This document shows, in pieces, positions 44,189 to 53,986 of a DNA stretch of 64,000 bases (positions are counted from its first letter, which is position 1; each line of letters starts with the position of its first letter). A program made the position numbers and the translations under genes. The DNA lies in contig OZ038473.1 of NCBI GenBank assembly GCA_964036295.1, positions 8,959,501 through 9,023,500 on the forward strand, in the 5' to 3' direction. The notes beneath the pieces are model-generated. The model saw nothing but the letters and a program-made list of their open reading frames with translations. It did not search any database and was not told the DNA's origin. The stretch comes from Plumapathes pennacea (Eukaryota; Cnidaria; Anthozoa; Antipatharia; Myriopathidae).

Positions 44189-45354
44189 TTATACCTCAGG
44201 ATGATATGCACTGGAAATTCGATGTTCCACGCCGGTTAAACGGTGCAGTTCCTCGCTCACTTGATTAACAAACTCCCGGCCCTGGTCACTGATCTGGATT
44301 TCCATGACGCCATGTCTGCACATACACTGTTTTTATATAAAGAAGGACGAGTGATATTTGTTATAATTATTACGTCTTGTAAGCTCAGCACCAGGTAAGG
44401 TGTACAGGTTGGTATGCTCTTAATATAAAAATGAAATAAAATAAAATCCGCAAGGTTCGCATTTTTACAATAAAAGTCCCCCGTAGTACGGATACTTGTC
44501 AAGTAATTAATTCCCCATTCGGATACCTTATAAAGAAAATCTGCAACTGCCACCGCTGTCTTCTCAGAAAGTGCGTAAGCCTCGGGCCACTTCGAGAAGT
44601 AGTCTGATAAAGTAACCACATATCGGTGTCCTTTGGCAGTTTTCGGTAAAGGGCCGATTATATCGACCCCAACCTGGCTCCAAACTCTTGGGATTACGGG
44701 TATCGGATGCAAGGAGGCATCAGGATTTTTCAAAGCAGGGTTGCTTTTCTGGCACTTATCGCACTTGCTAACCTGTACGAAGTGAGATATGGGTCTGTAA
44801 ACGCAGACCTACGGGGTGAGGGTGGGGAGAGTTTACTCGCAAAAATTCTATTGGGTAAAGGCTCTAAAAAGAACTCCTACCTTATTTTCGACCGAAATGT
44901 ACTATTTTTCGTACCGTATTTCAGACCTACATATTCAAAATGGGCATCCTATTTCAGACCCCAAAAAAAATCATCCATAAAGATTAAAGAATATGAGCAA
45001 GGCCGTGTGACTTACAAAGTCTTCCACGTCAGATCTGATCCCCTTCCAATAGTAGCGTTCACTAATTTTTTTCATGGTTTTGTCTCTGCCAAAGTGTCCA
45101 CCCAGAGCCAAGGCTTGTTTGGAAACTCCAAGTCCCTCGTGGCAGGCCTTGAGAATCCGAATGCGCTCTGAGTCCTGTTCTACCACTCTGCGTGCCTCGC
45201 CACAGGCATCTCGGTAGAACAAAACTCCATCGCCGATAAAAAACTTTGCCGCCCTTCTTCTAACTTCCCTCTTCTGTACTTTAGTAAAGGCATCGTTGTA
45301 ATCTCCTTTCTCCAAATAACGGCGAATGTCTGAGAGGTCTCTCTCGGAAGACAT
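44189..45354 (-). CDS. Ginger/GIN1-like integrase, three exons, truncated
   Basis: Exons 45354-45016, 44772-44527 and 44326-44189 (last three codons GAG GTA TAA by read-through); introns of 243 and 200 bp are GT-AG and in phase; 240 aa. ATG 45354 follows an in-frame TGA. Residues 1-70 match the region before the zinc finger (DGVLFYRDA). The H2C2 zinc-binding domain reads CHEGLG, GGHFGRDKT, RYYWKGI and, across intron 1, SKCDKCQ. The rve core follows with first Asp in GVDIIGPLP, then DYFSKWPEA, and second Asp in ISDQGREF. The chain ends at SSAYHPE, before the third catalytic acid expected in the next exon, so DNA strand transfer is probably lost. The family covers Ty3/gypsy integrases and the intron-bearing Ginger DNA transposons; introns favour Ginger. 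Confidence 0.8.
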
Positions 45355-46353
45355 TTCAGTTCAGCGATCTGGGAACTTTTCAACTAATACTGTATCAAAT
45401 AATAGCTTACCCACGTTGTGCCTCTAATAGTACACTTTTACCTTTTAAATTGCGTTTAGTAACTTGACAGCCGGATACACTAATTATTCAGTGGTGGACG
45501 AGAAACAGGTACTCCAAATTTCACGTTCAAACTTTACCCTGTACGGAATGTCATTGAAGTCGTTTGTTTCTAAATACAACGGCAAATATTTATTTGGTCT
45601 TTGTTGAAATACATTTCCAGTTAAGTGGGAAAAGCACAAGTTGCGACCCTTAATATGATTATTGTACTTTGATTAGCAATTGTAACTTGACATATCATGT
45701 CGGATACAATTGGCTTATCATAGGCGAAAGCCAGATTGTCCAAAACGACTCACATTTGTAACGCTTGCCGAGGGCACGGAGCAGAAGGAACTCACAGGTC
45801 ACTAACATAACACTTTAATTACAAACGGTCTGAACGCTACGAAGAACCTCAGAAATCCCCTTCACAAGTCTAAAGTACACGTACAGTCATACAGTAGAAC
45901 AAAGGCTATACAAAAAAGCGAAACAATAAAGAAAGGCTACTTCACAATAATAATGAAGTATTGTACTAAACGGATATTCCAAAGATATCTGAGTTGTGAC
46001 TCAATAGATTCAGACACGTACTGTATTGTAATCACTAACTAAACGCAACACAGTGATCAGTGTTGGTTACAATATGATTAAACAAAATAAAAGAACGAAC
46101 TTTTTAAATAATAGCTTGCCCGAAAGACTATCAAAACAGCAATTTGAAATTTGCTGTCGAAGATGACAAAGGTTTTGCCCTCGGAAATGCCAAGACAATC
46201 AATGACAGAGAAATCGCAGGCAGCCCGTAATTTATTTTAGAAAAGTTTCAAAGCAAACCGCAAACCTGATTTCAAAGTTCTCGAAATGGAAGGGAAAGAA
46301 TATAAAAAAAAAGAAGGAGGGTAGTACCCTCCTTCCCCCTCTCCCCTGAGTTC

Positions 46354-46384
<31 letters not shown>

Positions 46385-46678
46385 TTGCGTGTTTTCTTTT
46401 CTCTCCATTGGCCTCCTCTTCCGTTTGAGGAGGTGTTAAACAGACGCCGAGGTCAACCAGCGTGACGCGCGTCACGGAAGGTGCACGCTCCCTGTGGAGT
46501 AAGATAAGAAAGTCCGGAATCGGTGTCATATTTTGGCGCAACTGAATAATTCTCTTTTATGACGCCTTAGAAGAGTCCTGGTATTGTGCTAACCTTTTTG
46601 AATTTGCCTTTGTTTGTATTTAAGTATCCTTGTTTGGTTAGAGTTATTAGCAACTATTGAAACGACCTTTCTGAACGC
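45355..46678. other. No gene seen
   Basis: Lies upstream of the integrase start and should contain its promoter. Short scattered frames only. A TA microsatellite followed by poly-T sits at about 46354-46386. Confidence 0.4.
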
Positions 46679-46806
46679 CGGGCATTTTAGCCCAGAGGGG
46701 GAACCTGTATCTACAGCATTTTTGCCTGGGCGGAAATGCCCGGAGGGCATTATCGCCTGGGATAAAATGCCCGGGGAGGCAAAATATTGGGGGGGCATTT
46801 TTGCCC
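46679..46806. repeat. Right array of palindromic units
   Basis: Three to four degenerate units with GCATTTTTGCC, AAATGCCCGG and GGGGGGGCATTTTTGCCCA. Related to the array at 42253-42383. Together they flank the integrase and the unknown gene, 4.5 kb apart. Confidence 0.7.
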
Positions 46807-47768
46807 ACTACACCGCCTCAACTTTATCACAGGGAACCCAAGCAAGATGTAAACCTCCATACTGTTGCTATTTTGATATAATTCAAAAACAGCTTTCCCC
46901 TAGTTGAAATTTGGACTAAAAACTGGAATCAAACTACCTTATAAAAGTTTTCTAAAATACGTATTCAATATTTGATATTCATTACAAGAAACTAATTTTG
47001 TTTTATACAAAGGATACATTCCTAGTAAAAGAATGACAGCACAATTAGTATGGGCTCTCTGTCCTTCAATGAGATGGAGAAAGCAAGTTGTAGAAAGGTT
47101 GTAAGAATGGTATCCGCCTTATAGAATACGTTGCATTTATCTGAATTTTTCTTGTCATCCCCGAAAGAATAGCCTGCGAGCAGACGTGTCATACTAACTT
47201 CCTTTATTGCAAACAGGCTCTCAAAGAGTTCTCCAGTGAAAGACTTGCTTTAATTTATGTTTGGGTTGCTTTGATCTGGGAGCGCTTAATGTTTTCCAGT
47301 CTTACTTTCTTTCACTAAACTATTAGTACAGCTCTTGCGCTCCTCCGATAGACTTTCACAAACTGTACGCATTTAATGTTCCTCATCTTATAGCAATTTG
47401 TTGGGGTTGCCGAAAGGAACATTACACAGTGTGTGTGACGAAGAAGGAAAATGCAGAAGAAAAAATGTTGCAGGTTAGTTAGAGAAAATGCATGCACATT
47501 CCACGCACATGACTCTATTGCGCTGTAAGGAGTTGTTTCATCCAGGCAACAGGCGAGAGCTCGAGGTAATCTAGGAATCTAGCCTGGGTATATAGGTCCA
47601 TTATGGTGGACATTTTCCTCGCACTATTTTGTAATAATTGAAGTTGAATGGTCTTGAATGTACTCAGTTGCCCCTTTTGTTGAGAGTCAACAATGGCTAA
47701 TCACAAAGAAAAGATAAAAAGAAACAAGAATATACTATTCAAAGTTTTACTTATTTTCTTGCTCTAAA
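46807..47768. other. No gene seen
   Basis: Plus-strand upstream region of the C2H2-family exon. CTTGCTCTAAAG just before 47769 could be its splice acceptor. An ATG at 47693 runs into a stop after 24 codons. Confidence 0.35.
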
Positions 47769-48679
47769 GAAAGTGCCAGCCAGTGAAGATGTCCCTGGTC
47801 CTTCATTACAACCACGAATACTGGAAGCAGAGGACACTCAAACAGAATCCTCCCAAAGTGCTACTGAAGAGGAAGTTAGTATTTTTCAGAAAACAATCGA
47901 AAGTTTTTAGTTTTTGTCAAGAGAGTTGTTGTGTGTTGACTTTCAACTCACAACAGGAAGCAGATGCCCATATGGACACCGGAAAACACAAGCAAGAACT
48001 TGAGTCTGAGTCATTATATGACACCATTCGCAAGAAATGGGCGAGCCGAGTCACTGGAGTTACAGTGGTTGGTAAGGGCCAGCAAACTGCAGTCAGAGCC
48101 TTCCACCAGGACGCTCAATCACCATCTGGTACTGTTGAAGATTGTAAGACGCAAGGCTGGGCCTTGAAAAGCACAAAGAAGCCGTCAAGGATGACTGATA
48201 AGACGAAAACATACTTCGTGAACATATTCGAGCAGGGCAGCCGGATTGGGCATAAGGCCGATCCTGTTCAGGTCAGCAGGCAAATGAAACTGGAGAAAGA
48301 TGTTGACGGTAAGCTGCTTTTCAATCCAGATGAATGGCGGTCACCCCAACGGATCAGCCAGCTGTTCTCCCGTCTAGCGGCAGCGCAGAAGCAAATAGAC
48401 GAAGAAGACATTGCTGCTGAGGAGACAGAGGCTACGCTCGCGACTCTAAGAAACGAAGTGATGGAACAGGTGGCTGCACCCCAGCATCCGATTGTTGTCG
48501 GCGTAAGAAACATATGCCAACTTGTCCATGAAGCAAAGTTGGGCTCATTGAAGATTGTAGAGCTCCAATCAATCTGTAAACAATTAGACACAGAACCTTC
48601 TGGCAGCTTACTGCGAAAGAAAAGCTACACCACACCCATAGAAACATATGTAAAAACTTGCCGGTGTTTCAACGACTAA
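47769..48679 (+). CDS. C2H2 zinc-finger family protein, 3' exon with a frameshift
   Basis: Two overlapping frames join into one protein. The first (from 47769) reads VPASEDVPGPSLQP and ends IESF at a TAG. The second carries SFCQESCCVLTFN onward to the stop at 48679. Removing one T from the five-T run at 47904-47908 would connect them, so this is a pseudogene or a sequencing error. The finger fits C-x3/4-C-x12-H-x5-H (H in DAHMDTGKH). Further on come GWALKS, NIFEQGSRIGHKADP, SPQRISQLFSRLAA (a helix-turn-helix-like block) and a SAP-like end (LQSICKQLD). This domain order occurs in an uncharacterised family I have seen in cnidarians; the match is from memory. Upstream exons are not identified. 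Confidence 0.65.
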
Positions 48680-49636
48680 AATTCTCGAAGTGACCCGCAT
48701 ATTAGTGACTTAAACGGCACGAGATATCCTATATCTTTGGAGAAAAGACATGTTTCATTAGCTTAAAGAAAACCTTTTAATGAAATGTATCTAGATATGG
48801 TGGGTAATGGATACTACAAAAATGATCGCGGGGACGTAGTGCGATATATGCACGTGTGTACACGTAAAATCCGGGAAAGAAAATATCTTTTTGTTGCCAG
48901 AAGACGTTTTTTTATTATTCTTTGGCCAATGTATCCACATATTCTTTGGCTGATATATTCACAGTGGTGTCAGCGATTCGTTTTTCTGCAAAACTGTAGG
49001 TATTCTGTGACAAGTTATTCGTCTGGCTAGTCGAATGATTAATGCGTTTTACTGCGTACTTATTCATGGAAAATGCCCTTAGATAAACGCCGGAGAGGTC
49101 GTTCCCGAAACCCTATATAAAGTTTAAAATTTCCAGCGGCAGCATGTGGCCAATAATCCATGGCGACTCTTTTGGCACTCGAAATACAGTTGTACTGCAA
49201 TTGTGTGTGTAACTTGACAAATGCTTGCTGTGCCCCTGGATCATTTTAGTAGGACCAGTTTAGTAGGATACCCGCTGCTTTGATCTTCTCATTATGTCGG
49301 AGATGTTGCAAGTTGAGTTAGATAGTCGTAAACGAACTCACTGCATACAGTTAGCGATCTCGTGTACCACAGTGTGAAAATGTTAGAATTGATAATTAAT
49401 GCTTCATTGCGTGACCTTGCGTGACCTCAAGTGCTTGTTGATTTCGTTAAGTGTAACGTGATTGATAGATTTAACCCTTTGCAGCTACAGATCCCAATAA
49501 TTGTTATTAAGGGAATACTTTACATTTGAAAATTGGTAGCTTAGGTCTGTTGCCGAGTTCTAATTGTGTGTGACGAAAACAAGAGAATAATTTCGCATGT
49601 AAAAATATGCCGTACGTAATTAATTTGATGCGAGAA
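48680..49636. other. No gene seen
   Basis: 3' flank of the C2H2-family exon within the foreign block. AT-rich, short frames only. Confidence 0.4.
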
Positions 49637-49673
49637 TACGGTAGATGGTAGTCCTGTATGTCTATTGTTACAA
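49637..49673 (-). repeat. Right copy of the inverted repeat pair
   Basis: Reverse complement of 41121-41159 apart from a 2-bp deletion. It ends 13 bp before GPCR intergenic sequence resumes. Confidence 0.6.
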
Positions 49674-49686
49674 TCGCGTCAAACCA

Positions 49687-50729
49687 AAATTCGTCAATAA
49701 AAAATGTTTTGTACTGAATTTTATAATTTTTTGTGTCCGCTGTCTCTGTTTGCCGTGAATGATATTTTGTTTTTGTTAGTGCACGATTCCGCCACAAACA
49801 GTTTTTATACCAGTGAGGTGCAAACAGCCCTATTTTACTAAGCAATATATGTTGGGCAATGTACCCTAAAAGCTAATAACCAATCATTTTACACATTTTT
49901 AAATTTATAGTGGATCTGTGCACATGTATTATCGTTCTACGTCACGTAATCAAAAAATGACAGATGTATGGAGTTTTCCGGTACGCCGACTTCCAATTTT
50001 GTTTCTTCGTGGGAAGCACGAAAGTTAAAGCTCCGAATTTGACTACGCAAAAAATTGTAGAGTTAAATAGTTGAAATTTTATTTCAGAGTCACGGAAAAT
50101 TGTGCAGTGGTTCTGTAGACCATGCACTGCTTTGTCAAAGTTTCATCTCCATACATTTCTCTCTTAAAATTGTGTGTTCACGAACGCGGTACTTTGCAAG
50201 TGTCCCGTATGAATGCGCATGAGTGAAACAAATTTCTGGCCATGAATGTGTTAGTGTTTACCTAATTCTAGCCATGTCAGTTGAGCTTCTTTGCACTTCA
50301 GTGAAAAGTAGAGTTGAACTGTGCAGTTTTCTGTTTGTATTTCCTGAGGTCATCAGCGTATAAAACAGCAGATATTTGGAAACACAACCCTTTTTGAGAA
50401 CCGTTATATTTCTTTACTCACATGATAAGGTATGTTTAGCATTCCCTGTTGGAAAATAATAAATACTCAAAACAACTATAATTTTACTTAATAAGAATTG
50501 CATGTTAAACTGAGAAAGACCGGTTAAAGAGACTAAATCAGCAGAAACAACAAGTTATTGAACGCTCTTTATGAAAGTCAAACTTCATAATCTAAGACTA
50601 AAAGCTCGCAATAGACAGTCCGCTTTTCTTTAAATGAACTACAAGTTTCATAGTTCTAAAACCAATCAATGTTATGGTTGCTGTGTCTCATGATGGTTTT
50701 TTTCGAAGATCAGTTGATCGGTACATCTC
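49687..50729. other. GPCR intergenic repeat resumes
   Basis: No gene. Matches 28605-30370 without the Harbinger insertion, so it is the paralogue of the A-to-relic-1 interval. Confidence 0.65.
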
Positions 50730-50858
50730 GGCGCTTCACTGCTGGGGGCTTCGGCAACAAAACTGTCGAAGTTGTTTCTTAACTTGAGTCCGAATTTCAG
50801 GCAGTCGCAAGCAGTACAAGAACGGGTTTAAGCATGAGTTCAATAGAAAAACTGTGTT
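50730..50858 (-). pseudogene. GPCR TM7 deletion relic 4
   Basis: The longest relic. Same AACACAG to TTTAATTCAGG junction as the other three, and the same 3' context as relic 1, without relic 1's internal deletion. Confidence 0.8.
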
Positions 50859-53255
50859 AAACCTGAATTAAACTAATTAAACCAATTAAATCATTATTTA
50901 AAGGAGTAGTTCCTCTTTTGTCGGTTCCATTGTGAATGACAAGTGTGGCGTCTGTGTTTGTACTTACTAACAGAATATTAGAGTCAGAATGTCTTTATTT
51001 ATACACTATAATTACTAAAGCTTATAGCCTGTGGAGTCACGTAAATACCTAAAACTATAATAATACATTTTATAATTGCAACCTGTTTCAAGACAAGTCT
51101 CCTTTCTAATAAACTTCAAGTTTCATAATTCCGAAATCAGTCATGATGACTTATCTTGTGGTTGTTGTAAACTTCGAGTCATTTTTAGTTGGCTTTCAAT
51201 GTTCTTTTTCTCCGAACATTAAATGATCAGTACATCTTGCCGCGGCTTCACTGCTGAGGGTTTCGGCAACATAGTTGTCGAAGCTGTTTCATAACTTCAA
51301 TTCGAATTTCAGGCAGTCGCAAGCAGTAGCCAAACGGGTTTAAGCACGAGGTCAGTAGAAGAACTGTGCGGGAGAATTCCCAAATACACTGAGTGAGAGC
51401 AGTGTGTCCGACCGCTGAGATTAAGACCATGCACAAATATGGCAAGTAGCAGATAATGAAAAGCACGTAGATCCGCATCATAGTAGATGCTAATAGTCTG
51501 TACTTTGCCATGTTTAGTGTGCTTCCTGCTTGTTGTTGAGCTTGATCGTTGACTTGAGGTTGAATCTGGTGGCCGTGGTGACCTCGCAAACGCCGGTATA
51601 TCTTGATGTAGACCACAGAAACGACGAGGAAACAACTAGAAAAAACAGTTATCATAAGAATTGCGTTTAAATAAACATTCCAGAAACCAGACGATGCGTA
51701 AAATAGTGAACACGACCAGATCAGGGTAAAGCCTGCGCAAACTCGCCTGGTCGTCACAATCTGTTGATATCTGAGATGAAAAAACAGGGCAGTGTATCTG
51801 TCCAGACTTATCGCTGTCATGGTGAGTAATGAAGCACAGGCGAACAACGACCCAGTATAGTTTATCCAGTGAAACAGGGCACACCGGTGAACACTGTCAA
51901 GATTAATTGCTTTCATGAAGAGAAAAGCAGAAAACTGAGGCTGGACAACTAAACCGACACCAAGATCTGTCAGCAGAAGAAAGCAGAGCAGAAGCTTGGA
52001 AGGAAAGCGAAGGGAGGTGACGTGACGCATTGCCAACAGAACCAAAAGGTTTGTGATAGCTGTTGCAAGGGCCAGTGGCACATTTAAAGCAGCGTTCACG
52101 AAGTATGGAACAGGACTGTTCAAAGTCTCAAAAGTAGCATTCGGGAAAGGTGGACAAAACTTTGAGTTGGGTGGTTTTGTTGTCGTGTTGCTGTGGCCGG
52201 TCGTCATGTTAAGCAACGAGGTTAATGTTGGAACAATTTTGTTTCGCTCTACGTTGACCTTTAGAAAATTGAACTGAGATCACACGTATAACTTGTGAAT
52301 ATCCGCAAAGCTGTTGGATGAAAATTTCTTGTGATCTGTAATCGCTGAAGTCGCTGTGCTTCTGTCGTCAACAGGGCCGTTGCTATGTTGCTCCGCACTC
52401 AGAAAGATGGCGAAGTGTTGGACTCTTGCTACTCTGACACCTGAATTAAACTAATTTAATCAATTTAAAAACCATTAGCAAAGTAGATCCTCTTTGTCGG
52501 TGTCACTGTGTTAATGACAGGCCTTAGCTTGTTTAATAACGATTTAACTGAAATAGACACTCGATATGTGACAAGTGTGGTCGCTGTGTTTGTACTAACT
52601 AATAGTTCATTAGAGAATTCAGAATGTCTTTATCAAATACGCGGTAATATTGTTAAGGCTTATAGCTTGTGGAGTCGTGTAAATAGATATTAATGCTAAC
52701 TACAACTATATCACTATATAACTTTAAGTAAAACGAGTCAATGAATTCAAGTATATATATAAAATCATCGTTTATAAAAGTTGGTAGTCGGAACGGACGC
52801 GACTGCAAATTTAAGATATTTAAATGTCTCCAATTAAGGCTGAGTTAATGTTCAAGATCAAGCAAATGACGATGAAGTTCTTTTTCGCACCGCGGATTGG
52901 TGTGTTCTTCAGTCATTAAAACCACTCGCAAATGGACCTCGTTTATGTTTTCACCAGCCCATGCTCGCGCTATAAATAGAAATCCTCTTGATTCGTAGAC
53001 TTTGTGCAATATTTCTTTTGCTCGCGTGAATTTAGAGTCCCGAAATAAGTGGGCTTGTTAATTTATTATTAATTGACTTTGTGGAACAAAATGCTGTCCA
53101 TATAACAGGTGATATGCAAGTTTCTCATTTTGATCTATTTGCCTATAAATTAGAGATCAGTTTGCAAGTTCCGCAACCATAAGGGCAACTGTCAGATAAA
53201 AACAAAGCATTTGCATCAAGTTTCAATGTTTCCGCTCCAAGTAGGCGGCCGATGG
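50859..53255. repeat. Segmental copy of the GPCR D unit
   Basis: Corresponds to about 36547-38990 over the receptor and both flanks, including shared private variants such as GGAGTCGTGTAAATAGATAT and ATATATATAAAATCATCG. The two copies sit on opposite sides of the foreign block. Confidence 0.75.
51248..52207 (-). CDS. GPCR F, class A orphan receptor
   Basis: 319 residues from MTTGHSNTTTKPP. Very close to D (VPYFVNAAL, NPFGY) but TM2 has LLLTDLG as in A, TM6 has CYLP, the C-terminus keeps RQLCC, and TM5 begins NVYLNAILM. DRY is intact. The mix of A-like and D-like residues suggests gene conversion among array members. Confidence 0.92.
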   Translation of the reverse strand: MTTGHSNTTTKPPNSKFCPPFPNATFETLNSPVPYFVNAALNVPLALATAITNLLVLLAMRHVTSLRFPSKLLLCFLLLTDLGVGLVVQPQFSAFLFMKAINLDSVHRCALFHWINYTGSLFACASLLTMTAISLDRYTALFFHLRYQQIVTTRRVCAGFTLIWSCSLFYASSGFWNVYLNAILMITVFSSCFLVVSVVYIKIYRRLRGHHGHQIQPQVNDQAQQQAGSTLNMAKYRLLASTMMRIYVLFIICYLPYLCMVLISAVGHTALTQCIWEFSRTVLLLTSCLNPFGYCLRLPEIRIEVMKQLRQLCCRNPQQ

Positions 53256-53432
53256 CTTGCAATAGCAACCTGTTTTAAGACAAATTTCCTTTCTAATAAA
53301 CTTCAAGTTTAATAGTTCCAAAATCAGTCATGTTGAGTTGTCTTGTGGTTGTTGTAAACTTCGAGTCGTTTTCAGTGCTTTTAATGTTCTTTTTCTCCGA
53401 ATATTAAGTGATTAGTACATCTTACCGCGGCT
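52208..53432. other. 5' flank of GPCR F and 3' flank of pseudogene G
   Basis: No gene. Carries the 78-bp leader insertion (about 52220-52297). At about 53255 (GGCGGCCGATGG) it joins receptor 3'-flank sequence, marking a deletion. Confidence 0.6.
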
Positions 53433-53639
53433 TCACTGCTGAGGGTTTCGGCAACATAGTTGTCGAAGCTGTTTTATAACTTCAATGCGAATTTCAGGCA
53501 ATCGCAAGCAGTAGCCAAACGGGTTTAAACACGAGTTCAGTAGAACAACAGTGTAGGACATATCCCAAATACACTGAGTGAGAGCAGAGTGTCCAACGGC
53601 TGATGAGATTAAGACCACGCACAAATATGGCAAGTAGCA
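53433..53639 (-). pseudogene. GPCR G, C-terminal fragment
   Basis: Only CYLPYLCVVLISS through NPFGY and the normal RNPQQ end remain, i.e. half of TM6, TM7 and helix 8. Upstream it is joined at about 53639 to intergenic ATTTATGGCAATAAGACA, so TM1-TM5 are deleted. The remaining frame has no defects. Confidence 0.85.
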
Positions 53640-53986
53640 TTTATGGCAATAAGACATTTTTAATATATCTTAGTGAAAAATAACAAATAGTGATAACAAA
53701 TATAGTTTTACTGGAAAAAAGCCTCATAAAGTATACATACAAACAATACGAGTTGTTGAACGCTCTTCAGGAAGTTGAAGAGTTTCTCGTGACCTAGAAA
53801 AAACTAAAGGTTGCAGTAGCAACTTGTTTCAAGTCAAGTCTCCTTTCTAATAAACTTCAAGTTTCATAGTTCCAAAATCAGTCATGTGGACTTGTCTTGT
53901 GGTTGTTGTAAACCTCGAGTCATTTTCGGTTCTTTTAATGTTCTTTTTCTCGGAACATTGACTGGTCAATGCGTCTTACCGCGGCT
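53640..53986. other. 3' flank of GPCR H
   Basis: No gene. Similar to the 3' flank of gene I (e.g. GGAAAAAAGCCTCATAAAGT). Confidence 0.55.

Larger units (their letters stand above)
40480..49686. mobile_element. Foreign 9.2-kb block inside the GPCR array
   Basis: Array sequence stops at 40479 and resumes at about 49687 (TTCGTCAATAAAAAATGTTT), skipping about 335 bp of intergenic repeat that is present upstream of gene A. Nothing between resembles the array. The block holds minus-strand integrase and unknown genes, two broken plus-strand exons, palindromic arrays and an inverted-repeat pair near its ends. Whether it moved as one element or is a nest of insertions cannot be decided from one copy. 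Confidence 0.6.

Noticed and set aside
44707-45171. Plus-strand frame of 154 codons
   Set aside because: Antisense to the integrase exons and intron 1; no recognisable motif.
43038-45354. Integrase and unknown gene as a single spliced protein
   Set aside because: The only evident join (44195 to 44147, 47-nt intron) is out of phase with the well-supported downstream exons. A frameshift in a former fusion remains possible but is not shown.
52053-52277. Plus-strand frames antisense to the GPCR N-termini (also 32601, 35176, 37796, 58521)
   Set aside because: Antisense shadows of the receptor starts and leader insertion; no own signals.
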